A stretch of 64,000 nt of DNA from Streptomyces sp. YS415 (GCF_023544665.1 NZ_JAMJFL010000021.1:62001-126000), one strand, 5' to 3'. Positions 50,669 through 61,357 are shown, counted from the first letter of the stretch. Notes: generated by a model not told the origin, from the letters alone. Made by a program: numbers and translations.

Positions 50669-52492
50669 TCACCTCCCCACGGCGTACCCCTGCATCCCCC
50701 GCGGATTGGCCGCCGCCGACAGCACCCCGGTCCGCGGATCCCGCGCGACCGCGCACAGCCGCCCCTCCGACCAGGGCTCGCCGACCGTCACCCGGTGCCC
50801 CCGCCCGACCAGCTCCTCGATCACGTCCGCGGGCATGCGTGACTCGACGGTCACGCTGCCCGGGCGCGTCCCGCGCGGGAAGAAGGAGCCGGGGAAGCTG
50901 TCGTTGTGCCAGTTCGGGTCGTCGATCGCGCCCTGGAGGTCGAGGCCGCCGCGCACCGGCCCGCGCAGTGCCACCGCCAGGAAGAAGTGCAGCTGCCACT
51001 GGTCCTGCTGATCGCCGCCGGGCGTGCCGAACGCCAGGACCGGCTCCCCGTCGTGTAGTGCGAGCGAGGGCGAGAGCGTGGTGCGCGGGCGGCGCCCGGG
51101 GGTCAGCGAGGCGGGCAGTCCCTCCTCCAGCCAGGCCATCTGGAGCCGGCTGCCGAGCGGGAAGCCCAGTTCGGGCACGACGGGGTTGGACTGCAGCCAG
51201 CCGCCGCTGGGCGTGGCCGAGACCATGTTGCCCCAGCGGTCGACGACGTCCAGGTGGCAGGTGTCGCCCCGGGTGGCCCCGTCCCCGCCCACCCGGGGCT
51301 CGCCGGGCACCGGTGAGGCGGAGAGCCGGGCGACCGTGGGCTCTCCGGCGCCGGGCGCCGTGGAGGAGGCGTCGTCGAGCACCACGCGCGCGTGCGCCGG
51401 CAGCCTGGGTTCCCGCCCGCCGGGGCTCCCGGGCCGCAGTTCGTCGCAGGCGCGGCCGGTCACGAGCGCCCGCCGTTGCGCGTTGTACCGGGCGGACAGC
51501 AGCTCCGCGACCGGCACCTCGCCCGTGTCCCCGTACCAGGCCTCCCGGTCGGCCATGGCGAGCTTGCAGCCCTCGATCAGCAGGTGGACGTAGTCGGCGG
51601 AGCCGTGGGGCGGCAGCTCGGCGGGCAGCAGCGCGAGCTGCTGGAGCAGGACCGGGCCCTGGCTCCAGGGACCGGCCTTGCACAGCGTCCAGCCGTTCCA
51701 GTCGTACGTCACCGGCGCCTCGTACGTCGCGGACCAGCCGGCGAGGTCGTCGGCGGTGAGGGTGCCGGTGTGGTGCTCACCGCTGGTGTCCAGAGTGGGC
51801 CGCCCGGCCTGCCGGACGAGCGCCTCGGCGATGAATCCGGTGCGCCACACCCGGCGGGCCGCCTCGATGCGCGCCTCCCGGTCGCCGGCCCCGGCGACCT
51901 CGTCGAGCAGCCGCTTCCAGGTGGCGCCGAGGGCGGGGTTCCGGAACAGCCGGCCGGGGCGCGGTGCCGTGCCGTCCGGCAGGTACACCCGCGCCGACGA
52001 CGTCCACTCCGTCTCGAACAGCTCCCGCACGGTCTCGACGGTGGCGCCGACGTTCTCCACGGGCGCGTGTCCGTGCTCGGCGTATCCGACGGCGTACTTG
52101 AGCACGTCGGCGAGGGATTTCGTGCCGTGGTCGCGCAGCAGCAGCATCCAGGCGTCGAAGGCGCCGGGCACCGCGGCGGCCAGCGGGCCGGTGCCGGGGA
52201 CCAGGTCCAGGCCGAGCCCCCGGTAGTGCGCGACGGTCGCCCCGGCCGGGGCGACGCCCTGGCCGCACAGCACCCGCACCTCGCCGCCCGCCGGGGCGAG
52301 CAGGATCGGGACCTCGCCGGCCGGGCCGTTCAAGTGCGGCTCGACGACGTGCAGCACGAACGCCCCCGCCGCGGCCGCGTCGAAGGCGTTGCCGCCGTCC
52401 TCCAGGACGGCCATCGCCGACTGGGCGGCCAGCCAGTGGGTGGCGGACACCATGCCGAAGGTGCCCTGGAGCGTGGGGCGGGAGGTGAACAC
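50669..52492 (-). CDS. Gamma-glutamyltransferase-family protein, non-secreted
   Basis: 607 aa. Ntn-hydrolase of the gamma-glutamyltranspeptidase type, which normally cuts itself to expose a threonine. The expected nucleophile is Thr411 in RGDTCHLDVVD; the second Thr of the classic TTH is Cys here. Glycine-rich FGTPGGDQQ and NPRGMQG follow. No signal peptide is present, in contrast to the periplasmic enzymes, so it likely works in the cytoplasm, for example on gamma-glutamyl or related amides. GTG at 52492 has GAGGAG upstream. Confidence 0.86.
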   Translation of the reverse strand: MFTSRPTLQGTFGMVSATHWLAAQSAMAVLEDGGNAFDAAAAGAFVLHVVEPHLNGPAGEVPILLAPAGGEVRVLCGQGVAPAGATVAHYRGLGLDLVPGTGPLAAAVPGAFDAWMLLLRDHGTKSLADVLKYAVGYAEHGHAPVENVGATVETVRELFETEWTSSARVYLPDGTAPRPGRLFRNPALGATWKRLLDEVAGAGDREARIEAARRVWRTGFIAEALVRQAGRPTLDTSGEHHTGTLTADDLAGWSATYEAPVTYDWNGWTLCKAGPWSQGPVLLQQLALLPAELPPHGSADYVHLLIEGCKLAMADREAWYGDTGEVPVAELLSARYNAQRRALVTGRACDELRPGSPGGREPRLPAHARVVLDDASSTAPGAGEPTVARLSASPVPGEPRVGGDGATRGDTCHLDVVDRWGNMVSATPSGGWLQSNPVVPELGFPLGSRLQMAWLEEGLPASLTPGRRPRTTLSPSLALHDGEPVLAFGTPGGDQQDQWQLHFFLAVALRGPVRGGLDLQGAIDDPNWHNDSFPGSFFPRGTRPGSVTVESRMPADVIEELVGRGHRVTVGEPWSEGRLCAVARDPRTGVLSAAANPRGMQGYAVGR

Positions 52493-52541
52493 GGGCGGGC
52501 TCCTCGGATGCGCGGCTGCCGGTCGGGCGATCGTACGCGGG

Positions 52542-53207
52542 TCAGGTCCCGCCGCGGGCCGTCACCAGCCCCGACTCGTAGGCGAACACGACCAATTGGG
52601 CGCGGTCCCGGGCGCCCAGTTTGGTCATGGCGCGGCTGACGTGGGTCTTGGCCGTGAAGGGGCTGATGACCATGTGCTCGGCGATCTCCTCGTTGCTGAG
52701 GCCGCGGGCGGCCAGCGCCGTCACCTCGCGTTCGCGGCGGGTGAGGCACTCCAGGCCGGGGGCGGTGGCCCGGTCCGGGGGGCGGGCGACGAACTCGCCG
52801 ATGAGCGTGCGGGTCACCGACGGGGACAGCAGCGCCTCGCCGCGGGCCACGACCTCGATCGCCTGGAGCAGGTCGGCCGGTTCGGTGTCCTTCAGCAGAA
52901 AGCCGCTCGCGCCCGCGCGCAGCGCCTCGAAGACGTACTCGTCGTGGCCGTAGTTGGTGAGCATCACCACGCGGACGTCCGCGAGCGCGGGGTCGGCGGC
53001 GATCAGGCGGGTCGCCTCGATCCCCGTCATCACCGGCATCTGGACGTCGATCAGGGCGATGTCGGGCGCGTGCGCGCGGACGAGGGCCACGCCCCGCTCC
53101 CCGTCGGCCGCCTCGCCGACCACCTCGATGCCGTCCTCGGCGTCCAGCAGGGCCCGGAATCCGGCCCGCATCAGCGCCTGGTCGTCGACCAGCGCCACCC
53201 TGATCAT
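52542..53207 (-). CDS. NarL/LuxR-family response regulator
   Basis: 221 aa. Receiver with phospho-acceptor Asp54 in IALIDVQMPVMTG, switch Thr in VVMLTNYG, Lys in GFLLKDTEP. The C-terminal LuxR helix-turn-helix is LTRREREVTALAARGLSNEEIA then HMVISPFTAKTHVS. The ATG overlaps the histidine kinase stop (ATGA). A likely target site is the ACTACT/AGTAGT palindrome in front of the kinase gene. Confidence 0.93.
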   Translation of the reverse strand: MIRVALVDDQALMRAGFRALLDAEDGIEVVGEAADGERGVALVRAHAPDIALIDVQMPVMTGIEATRLIAADPALADVRVVMLTNYGHDEYVFEALRAGASGFLLKDTEPADLLQAIEVVARGEALLSPSVTRTLIGEFVARPPDRATAPGLECLTRREREVTALAARGLSNEEIAEHMVISPFTAKTHVSRAMTKLGARDRAQLVVFAYESGLVTARGGT

Positions 53208-54298
53208 CCGGTCTCCCCCAGCGGCAGGTGGGCCCGCACCGAGAAGCCGCCCTCCGCGCGCGGGCCCGCGTGCAGCGTGCCGCCGAGGGCCGTGACGCGC
53301 TCGCGCATGCCGGTGAGCCCGATGCCGGGCACCGGCGGACGGTCCGGGACGGCGTTGCCGTCGTCGTCCACCCGGACCGTCACGTCCTCCTGCCCGTAGG
53401 CGAGTTCCACGCTGATCTGCGCCTGGCCCGCGTGCCGGGCCGCGTTGGTGAGCGCCTCCTGGACGATGCGGTACACGGCCCGGTCCACGGTCGCGGGCAG
53501 CGGGCGCGCGTCCCCGGTCACCGCCAGCTCGGCCGCGAGGCCCGCCGCCCGTGCCCGTTCCACCAGCAGCGCCGGATCGCCGCCCGGCTCGTCGGTGCGC
53601 AGCACCTCCAGCGTGGCCCGCAGCTCCCGCATGGCCTCCCCGCTCGCCTCCTGGATGGCGAGCAGCGCGGGCGGCACCTCCTCGCCGCGCTTGCGGGCGA
53701 GGTGCACGGCGACGCCCGCCTGGAGCTTGACGATCGAGATGCTGTGGGTGAGCGAGTCGTGCAACTCCCGGGCTATGCGCAGGCGTTCCTCACCGGCCCG
53801 GCGCAGGGCGGCCTCCTCCCGGGTGCGCTCCGCCTCCGCCGCGCGCTGTTCGGTCTGGCGCAGGTAGGCCTGCCAGTTGCGGTCGGCGAGCCCGGTCACC
53901 ACAGCGCACAGGAACCAGCCCGCGAGCAGCGCGGACTTCTCCAGCACCTCCTGGGTGCCGGGGCCGGCCGCGAGGTGCGCGGCGAGGAAGATCCCGGCCG
54001 CCGCCCCCGCGAGCCCCCGGTGGCCGACCCGGGCGGCCGTGTGCACGGCGCCGATGACGGGCAGGGCGGCCAGCGTGCCGGGCTGGGCGTGCAGCACGTG
54101 GGCGGCGCCGCTCACGGTGGCGACCGCCAGCACGGCCCGGGGCGCCGCCCGGTGGAACGCGAGCGCCCCGCAGCCGGCGGCGACGAGCGCGTAGTCCACG
54201 AGGGCGCCGCCGACGGCCGTGGTCAGCACCAGGGCGCCGACGACGACCGCGAGGGCCGCGTCGGCGAGATGCGCGCGTGTGACCGTGATCCCGCTCAT
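53204..54298 (-). CDS. Sensor histidine kinase (NarL-partner type)
   Basis: 364 aa. About five membrane helices in the first 145 residues, then a HisKA_3 domain with the phosphorylated His in ARELHDSLTHSISI, and a HATPase with EALTNAARHA and GIGLTGMRERV. No large extracellular sensor loop is present, so it senses within or near the membrane. TACTGT lies six bases before the ATG on the coding strand. Operon with the response regulator. Confidence 0.9.
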   Translation of the reverse strand: MSGITVTRAHLADAALAVVVGALVLTTAVGGALVDYALVAAGCGALAFHRAAPRAVLAVATVSGAAHVLHAQPGTLAALPVIGAVHTAARVGHRGLAGAAAGIFLAAHLAAGPGTQEVLEKSALLAGWFLCAVVTGLADRNWQAYLRQTEQRAAEAERTREEAALRRAGEERLRIARELHDSLTHSISIVKLQAGVAVHLARKRGEEVPPALLAIQEASGEAMRELRATLEVLRTDEPGGDPALLVERARAAGLAAELAVTGDARPLPATVDRAVYRIVQEALTNAARHAGQAQISVELAYGQEDVTVRVDDDGNAVPDRPPVPGIGLTGMRERVTALGGTLHAGPRAEGGFSVRAHLPLGETG

Positions 54299-54355
54299 GA
54301 CGGCACAGTAGACGCCCGCGCCGACACCGGCGTCGGCCCTGTGGACAACTTCGGC

Positions 54356-54375
54356 ACTACTCCCCCCGCAGTAGT
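54356..54375. promoter_or_regulatory. ACTACT-N8-AGTAGT palindrome, probable response-regulator site
   Basis: Perfect 6-bp inverted arms separated by 8 bases, between the kinase gene and the divergent AhpD-like gene. Its place suggests control of one or both by the NarL-type regulator. Confidence 0.5.
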
Positions 54376-54465
54376 CACCGCTCCCCGGCCACCCGCCCGG
54401 AGCAGCGTCAACTCCCTTCGGCCGTACGACGACCGCGGACCCCCGCACGGAGCACGCTGGGGCCC

Positions 54466-55467
54466 ATGACCACATCCTTCCGTTACACCCGGCCCGTGCC
54501 GCCCAGGGCGGCCACCGGACGCGTCGCCGAGGTCTACCGGCAGCTCTCCCACGACTTCGGCGTCGACGAGCCGGTCACCTTCGTGGTGCTCTCCTCGGCG
54601 CCGGACATCCTCACCGCCACCTGGGCGCTGATGCGCGAGTCGCTGATCGCGGGCCCCGGCAGCCGGACCGGCAAGGAACTGGCGGCGTACGGGGTGTCCC
54701 AGGCCAACCAGTGCCCGTTCTGCGTGGACGCCCACACCGTGCTGCTGCACGCCACCGGCGACCACGCCCTCGCCGAACGCCTGGTGCGCGGGGAGCGCCC
54801 GGAGAACGAGGAGCACGCGCGCGTGCTGGAGTGGGGCAGGCGGACCCGCGTGCCGACGCCCGCGACGCAGCCGTACCCCTTCCCCCGCGAGCACGCTCCC
54901 GGGTACGTCGGCACGGCGCTCGCCTTCCACTTCATCAACCGGATGGTGTCGGCGCTGGTGTCCGGGGGCCTGATGCCGGTGAACGCCCAGCGGCTGAGGT
55001 GCGTGCGCAGTCTGGCCGGCCGTTCGCTCTCCCGGACCGTGCGCCGCACGGCGGTGCCCGGTGCGTCGCTCCCGCTGCTGGAGGGTGCCGAGCCCGGTGA
55101 GGCTCCGGCGTGGGCGGGCGACCGTGCCGTGGGACCGGCCTACGCGGCGCTGCTGCGGGCGGCCATGGCGGGCGCCGACCTGCTCGACGCCGACGACCAG
55201 GACCTCGTACGGGAGAGGCTGTGGCACTGGGACGGGCGGCATCCGGGACTGAAGCTCGAGGGGTTCCCGGACCGCCGGGAGCGGCCGGGGGCGCGGCTGG
55301 CCCTGCTGGCGGCCCTCGCGCCGTACCGGATCACCGACGAGGACGTGGCGGCCTGGCGGCGGCCCGAGCACACCGACCACTGCCTGGTGCACCTCGTGGC
55401 CCACGGGGCGTTCCTGGCGGTCGACCGGATCGAGTCCGCGCTGAGCCGGTCCGTCGCACGGACATAA
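54466..55467 (+). CDS. AhpD/carboxymuconolactone-decarboxylase-fold protein
   Basis: 333 aa. The N-terminal third has the AhpD redox motif CPFC followed by DAH (QANQCPFCVDAHTVLL), as in alkylhydroperoxidase-like proteins. The remaining 200 residues, with ENEEHARVLEWGRRT and HTDHCLVHLVAHGAFLAV, form an added helical part not seen in small AhpD proteins. Peroxide defence is likely but unproven. Divergent from the two-component system and probably controlled by it through the palindrome between them. Confidence 0.78.
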   Translation: MTTSFRYTRPVPPRAATGRVAEVYRQLSHDFGVDEPVTFVVLSSAPDILTATWALMRESLIAGPGSRTGKELAAYGVSQANQCPFCVDAHTVLLHATGDHALAERLVRGERPENEEHARVLEWGRRTRVPTPATQPYPFPREHAPGYVGTALAFHFINRMVSALVSGGLMPVNAQRLRCVRSLAGRSLSRTVRRTAVPGASLPLLEGAEPGEAPAWAGDRAVGPAYAALLRAAMAGADLLDADDQDLVRERLWHWDGRHPGLKLEGFPDRRERPGARLALLAALAPYRITDEDVAAWRRPEHTDHCLVHLVAHGAFLAVDRIESALSRSVART

Positions 55468-55615
55468 CAGGGCAGACGGTGCATGGGCGGTGGGCCTGTG
55501 TCACCGCCCGTGCACGGAGCGAGTTGACCCTTCCGCCCCACAGTCAGTCGTGCGAAACTGCCGTCCCGTCCGCAGTGCGGACCCCCTCCGCACCGTCCCC
55601 CACGAAAAGTGCGCC

Positions 55616-56287
55616 GTGCGTTCCTACCCCCTCCCGCTCGCCCTCACCGCCCGCCTGTCCCCCGTCGTGGTGCTCGCCGCGGCGGGCTGGGCGCTGACGT
55701 CCGGCCCGTTCGCCGCGGAACCGGAGGCCGCCGCGCCGCAGGCGCAGGAGCGGACGGAGAACAAGTCCGCCACGGCTCCCTCGGCCTCGGCCGCCGCCAA
55801 GACGTACACCGGGGCCCCCGCGCCCTGCGGCAGCGTCTCCCCGGCCACGGTCAAGGCGCTGGTTCCGGGCGCCAGGACGGCCGGCAAGGAGATCCCGTCC
55901 ACGGACACCGAACTGCGCCGCACCTGCTCCTGGAACGCGCTCAAGGGGTACGACTACCGCTGGCTCGACGTCTCCTTCGAGATCACGGACTCGGACGAAG
56001 CCGCCCGGAAGTCGTACCGGCAGCGAGTCGAGGACAGGAGCGGCGGAGGGGATGTTCCGGGCCTCGGGGACGCGGGGTACTCGGTGGTGAACCTGACCAC
56101 CGAGGACGAGCAGAAGACCCGCGAGGGCGTGGTGCTGGCCCGGGTGTCCAACGCGCTGGTGGTCGTCACCTACAACGGCAGCGACTTCGAGACGAAGGAG
56201 GCGCCCAGCTCCGACGAGATCAACAAGGGCGCCATCAAGGCCGCCAAGGAGGCGGTGGCGGCGCTGGAGGACGGCCGGAAGGGCTGA
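55616..56287 (+). CDS. Secreted DUF3558-like protein
   Basis: 223 aa. N-terminal signal or anchor (RLSPVVVLAAAGWALTSGPF) without a lipobox cysteine, a Ser/Ala-rich linker, then a globular part with two cysteines in PAPCGSVSPATVKAL and LRRTCSWNA. This pattern resembles the DUF3558 lipoproteins of actinobacteria. GTG at 55616 is assigned from the signal peptide; the frame stays open upstream, and only a weak GAAAAG precedes it. Function unknown. Confidence 0.68.
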   Translation: MRSYPLPLALTARLSPVVVLAAAGWALTSGPFAAEPEAAAPQAQERTENKSATAPSASAAAKTYTGAPAPCGSVSPATVKALVPGARTAGKEIPSTDTELRRTCSWNALKGYDYRWLDVSFEITDSDEAARKSYRQRVEDRSGGGDVPGLGDAGYSVVNLTTEDEQKTREGVVLARVSNALVVVTYNGSDFETKEAPSSDEINKGAIKAAKEAVAALEDGRKG

Positions 56288-56306
56288 CCGTCCTCCGCGG
56301 ATGCCG

Positions 56307-57824
<1,518 letters not shown>

Positions 57825-57908
57825 GGGCAGGCCAATCAGGGACGGTGGGACGGGAAAGGCCGTGCGGGTGGCGCCGGTGGGGGGTGCGCTGAGGGAGAGC
57901 GCCCTGGG

Positions 57909-57934
57909 CCCCTCCCCGGGACGGCGGGGAGGGG
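57909..57934 (-). terminator. Strong GC hairpin between LLM oxidoreductase and transporter genes
   Basis: CCCCTCCCCG pairs with CGGGGAGGGG around a 6-base loop, 17 bases after the oxidoreductase stop on the minus strand. No T-run, so partial termination or mRNA protection is likely. Confidence 0.5.
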
Positions 57935-57950
57935 GGTCCGGGGAGGGAGG

Positions 57951-58970
57951 TCAGCCGCGGAGCGCGGGGATGACGTGGGCCCCGTACGCGTCGATGACGG
58001 CTTCCTGCGCATCGTGCATGTCGTAGACGGCGAACTGGTCGACGCCCAGCTCGCGCAGGGCGGTCAGCTTCTCGATGTGCTTGTCCACCGGGCCGATGAG
58101 GCAGAACCGGTCGACGATCTCGTCCGGCACGAAGGCGGTGTCGGGGTTGTCGGCCCGTCCGTGGTGGGAGTAGTCGTACCCCGCGCGGGACTTGATGTAG
58201 TCGGTGAGTTCGTCGGGTACGGCGGCGGAGTGCTCGCCGTACTTGGCGACCAGGTCGGCCACGTGGTTGCCGACCATCCCGCCGAACCAGCGGCACTGCT
58301 CGCGCGCGTGGGCGAGCGCGGCGGGCGAGTCGTCCTCGGTGACGTAGGCGGGGGCGGCGACACAGATCTTCACCGCGTCGGCCGGGCGTCCCGCGGCGAC
58401 GGCCGCGTCCTTCACCGCCTTGACCATGTACTCGGTGAGGTACAGGTCGGCGAGCTGGAGGATGAAGCCGTCCGCCTCCTCGCCGGTCATCTTCAGCGCC
58501 TTCGGCCCGTACGCGGCCATCCAGACGGGGAGCCGGGCGCCCGGCTTGATCCACGGGAACCTGATCACCGTGCCGCCGAGGTCGGCCTCCTCGCCGCTCG
58601 CGAGGGCGCGGATGACTTTCATGGCCTCGCTGATCCGGGCGAGGGTGTTGGGCTTGCGCCCGGCCACCCGCATCGCGGAGTCGCCGCGGCCGATGCCGCA
58701 GATCGTGCGGTTGCCGAACATGTCGTTGAGGGTGGCGAAGGTGGAGGCGGTGACCTCCCAGGTGCGGGTGCCCGGGTTGGTGACCATCGGCCCGACCGTC
58801 AGCTTCGCCGTGTTGGACAGGATCTGGCTGTAGATCACGAACGGTTCCTGCCACAGCACGGCGGAGTCGAAGGTCCAGCCGTGGGTGAAGCCGTTGCGCT
58901 CGGCCCGCTTCATCAGGCTGACGACCTTCGAGGCGGGCGGGTCGGTCTGGAGGACGAGTCCGAAGTCCAT
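57951..58970 (-). CDS. LLM-class F420-dependent oxidoreductase (TIGR03842-like)
   Basis: 339 aa. Luciferase-like TIM barrel: MDFGLVLQTDPPASKVV, TVGPMVTNPGTRTWEVTAS, ICGIGRGDSAMRVAG and VWMAAYGPKALKMTGEEADG are typical of F420-binding members. It is 11 bases from the dihydropyrimidinase stop and has a GGAGTGGAG ribosome site, so it belongs to the pyrimidine-degradation operon. The substrate is not known. It could act on the pyrimidine ring itself, but it is not a RutA-type oxygenase. It ends before a hairpin. Confidence 0.87.
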   Translation of the reverse strand: MDFGLVLQTDPPASKVVSLMKRAERNGFTHGWTFDSAVLWQEPFVIYSQILSNTAKLTVGPMVTNPGTRTWEVTASTFATLNDMFGNRTICGIGRGDSAMRVAGRKPNTLARISEAMKVIRALASGEEADLGGTVIRFPWIKPGARLPVWMAAYGPKALKMTGEEADGFILQLADLYLTEYMVKAVKDAAVAAGRPADAVKICVAAPAYVTEDDSPAALAHAREQCRWFGGMVGNHVADLVAKYGEHSAAVPDELTDYIKSRAGYDYSHHGRADNPDTAFVPDEIVDRFCLIGPVDKHIEKLTALRELGVDQFAVYDMHDAQEAVIDAYGAHVIPALRG

Positions 58971-58981
58971 GTGCTCCACTC

Positions 58982-60376
58982 CTAGCTGAGGTACTGACAG
59001 GTGGAGCGGGGGATGTAGACCCCGTGCCCGGCGCGGCCGGTGTACTCCCGCTCGCTGATGACGACGTCGCCGCGGGAGAGGACCGTCTCCACCCGGCCGG
59101 TGGTGCGCCTGCCCTCGTAGGCCGAGTAGTCGACGTTCATGTGGTGGGTGTCCGCCGACATGACCTGCTCGGCGCCCGGGTCGTAGATGACGACGTCGGC
59201 GTCGGAGCCGGGCGCGAGGGTGCCCTTCTTCGGGTACATGCCGAACATCCGGGCCGGGGTGGCGCAGGCGATCTCGATCCACCGGCGGCGCGAGATGTGC
59301 CCGTCGACGACGGCCTGGTGAAGGAGGTCCATCCGGTTCTCCACGCCCGGAAGACCGTTGGGGATCTTGGAGAAGTCGCCCCGGCCGAGCTCCTTCTGGC
59401 CCACGAAGCAGAACGGGCAGTGGTCGGTGGAGACGACCTGGAGGTCATTGGTGCGCAGGCCTTGCCAGAGCTTGGCCTGGTGCTCCCGGGGGCGCAGCGG
59501 AGTGGAGCAGACGTACTTGGCGCCCTCGAAGTCCGGCTCGGCGAGGTTGTCGGTGGACAGGAACAGGTACTGCGGGCAGGTCTCGCCGAAGACATTGAGC
59601 CCGTCGTCGCGCGCTCGCGCCAGCTCGGCGACCGCCTCCATCGCCGAGACGTGCACGACGTACAGCGGGGCGCCCGCGACCTGGGCGAGCCGGATGGCGC
59701 GGTGCGTGGCCTCGGCCTCCAGCAGCGCCTTGCGCACCTCCCCGTGGTAGCGCGGGTCGGTCTCCCCGCGCGCCAGCGCCTGCTCCACCAGCACGTCGAT
59801 GGCGATGCCGTTCTCGGCGTGCATCATGATCAGGCCGCCGTTCTCGGCGGAGCGCTGCATGGCGCGCAGGATCTGGCCGTCGTCGCTGTAGAAGACGCCC
59901 GGGTAGGCCATGAACTGCTTGAAGGAGGTGACGCCCTCCTCCACCAGCAGGTCCATCTCCTTGAGCGTGTCCTGGTTCACGTCGGAGACGATCATGTGGA
60001 AGCCGTAGTCGATGGCGCAGTTGCCCTCGGCCTTGGCGTGCCAGGCGTCCAGGCCCTCGCGCAGGCCCTGTCCGACGCTCTGCACGGCGAAGTCCACGAT
60101 GGTGGTCGTACCGCCCCAGGCGGCGGCCCGGGTGCCGGTCTCGAAGGTGTCGGCGGCGAAGGTGCCGCCGAAGGGCAGTTCCATGTGGGTGTGGACGTCG
60201 ACGCCGCCCGGGATGACGTACTTCCCGGTGGCGTCGATCGTGCGGTCCGCGCTCCAGCTCTGCGTACCGGGCACGGCGAGGGCGGCGATGCGGCCGTCCT
60301 CGATCAGGACGTCGGCGTGGACCTCGTCGGACGCGGTGATGACGAGACCGCCACGGATGACGGTACGGCTGCTCAT
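58982..60376 (-). CDS. hydA: Dihydropyrimidinase (D-hydantoinase)
   Basis: 464 aa. Opens dihydrouracil and dihydrothymine (and hydantoins) to N-carbamoyl compounds. Amidohydrolase metal ligands are His62 and His64 (VDVHTHMELP), the carboxylated Lys153 in SFKQFMAYPG, His186, His242 in VVHVSAME and the Asp in VSTDHCPF. Length fits the family. It lies 31 bases downstream of the beta-ureidopropionase stop, in the same direction, in the pathway order: ring opening, then carbamoyl removal, then transamination of beta-alanine. Confidence 0.94.
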   Translation of the reverse strand: MSSRTVIRGGLVITASDEVHADVLIEDGRIAALAVPGTQSWSADRTIDATGKYVIPGGVDVHTHMELPFGGTFAADTFETGTRAAAWGGTTTIVDFAVQSVGQGLREGLDAWHAKAEGNCAIDYGFHMIVSDVNQDTLKEMDLLVEEGVTSFKQFMAYPGVFYSDDGQILRAMQRSAENGGLIMMHAENGIAIDVLVEQALARGETDPRYHGEVRKALLEAEATHRAIRLAQVAGAPLYVVHVSAMEAVAELARARDDGLNVFGETCPQYLFLSTDNLAEPDFEGAKYVCSTPLRPREHQAKLWQGLRTNDLQVVSTDHCPFCFVGQKELGRGDFSKIPNGLPGVENRMDLLHQAVVDGHISRRRWIEIACATPARMFGMYPKKGTLAPGSDADVVIYDPGAEQVMSADTHHMNVDYSAYEGRRTTGRVETVLSRGDVVISEREYTGRAGHGVYIPRSTCQYLS

Positions 60377-60407
60377 GGTCCCTCTCCTCCCGGGGTGGGC
60401 GGTGTGC

Positions 60408-61250
60408 TCAGGGTGCGGTCAGCGGGGGGTAGGCGTCGGGGCGGCGGTCCCGGTAGAACTGCCAGCGGTCGCGGACCTCGCGCAGCTTGGCCAGGTCCAG
60501 GTCGCGCACGACGAGTTCGGTCTCCTTGTCGGAGGCGACCTCGCCGACGAACCGGGCCTCGGGGTCGACGAAGTACGTCGTGCCGTAGAAGTCGTTGTCG
60601 CCCAGTTCCTCGACACCGACCCGGTTGATCGCGCCGACGAAGTACTCGTTGGCGACGGCCGCCGCCGGCTGCTCCAGCTGCCACAGGTAGGCGGACAGGC
60701 CGCGCGAGGTGGCGGACGGGTTGAAGACGATCTCGGCGCCGGCGAGACCCAGCGCCCGCCAGCCCTCGGGGAAGTGGCGGTCGTAGCAGATGTAGACGCC
60801 GACCCTGCCGACGGCGGTCTCGAAGACCGGCCAGCCGAGGTTGCCGGGACGGAAGTAGAACTTCTCCCAGAACCCCGGGACTTGGGGGATGTGGTGCTTG
60901 CGGTACTTGCCCAGGTAGGAGCCGTCCGCGTCCAGCACGACGGCGGTGTTGTACAGGACGCCGGGCTGCTCCTCCTCGTACATCGGCAGGATCAGCACGA
61001 TGCCCAGCTCCTTGGCGAGCGCCTGGAACCGCCGGACGATCGGGCCCCCGGGGATCTGCTCGGCGTACTCGTAGAACGCCTTGTCCTGCACCTGGCAGAA
61101 GTACGGTCCGTAGAACAGCTCCTGGAAGCACAGGATGCGGGCACCCTGCGCGGCCGCGTCGCGGGCCGCCTGCTCGTGCACCTGGATCATCGACTCCTTG
61201 TCGCCCGTCCACGCGGTCTGGAAGAGGGCGGCACGGATCACTCGGCTCAT
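60408..61250 (-). CDS. Beta-ureidopropionase (N-carbamoyl-beta-alanine hydrolase), nitrilase family
   Basis: 280 aa. Splits N-carbamoyl-beta-alanine to beta-alanine, CO2 and ammonia. The nitrilase triad is Glu44 (CFQELFYGPY), Lys118 (KYRKHHIP) and Cys155 (YICYDRHFPEG). It follows the PucR gene on the same strand and has GGAGG upstream. First gene of the degradative operon, with a candidate TAGTCT -10 box about 20-30 bases before it and a 13-base direct repeat further up. Confidence 0.92.
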   Translation of the reverse strand: MSRVIRAALFQTAWTGDKESMIQVHEQAARDAAAQGARILCFQELFYGPYFCQVQDKAFYEYAEQIPGGPIVRRFQALAKELGIVLILPMYEEEQPGVLYNTAVVLDADGSYLGKYRKHHIPQVPGFWEKFYFRPGNLGWPVFETAVGRVGVYICYDRHFPEGWRALGLAGAEIVFNPSATSRGLSAYLWQLEQPAAAVANEYFVGAINRVGVEELGDNDFYGTTYFVDPEARFVGEVASDKETELVVRDLDLAKLREVRDRWQFYRDRRPDAYPPLTAP

Positions 61251-61312
61251 CGGGACCTCCGGTCGCTCGGTGTGCAGCGAGACTAGGAAGTCCGGGAGCG
61301 TGCTCTGAGTGG

Positions 61313-61357
61313 CACGGTGTCACGTCTGCGGGCATCCGGCGTGCCACGGTGTCACGT
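61313..61357 (-). promoter_or_regulatory. Direct repeats, candidate PucR activator site
   Basis: CACGGTGTCACGT occurs at 61313-61325 and 61345-61357, 32 bases apart (three helical turns). It lies upstream of a possible -10 (TAGTCT on the minus strand near 61284) of the beta-ureidopropionase gene. Confidence 0.5.
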
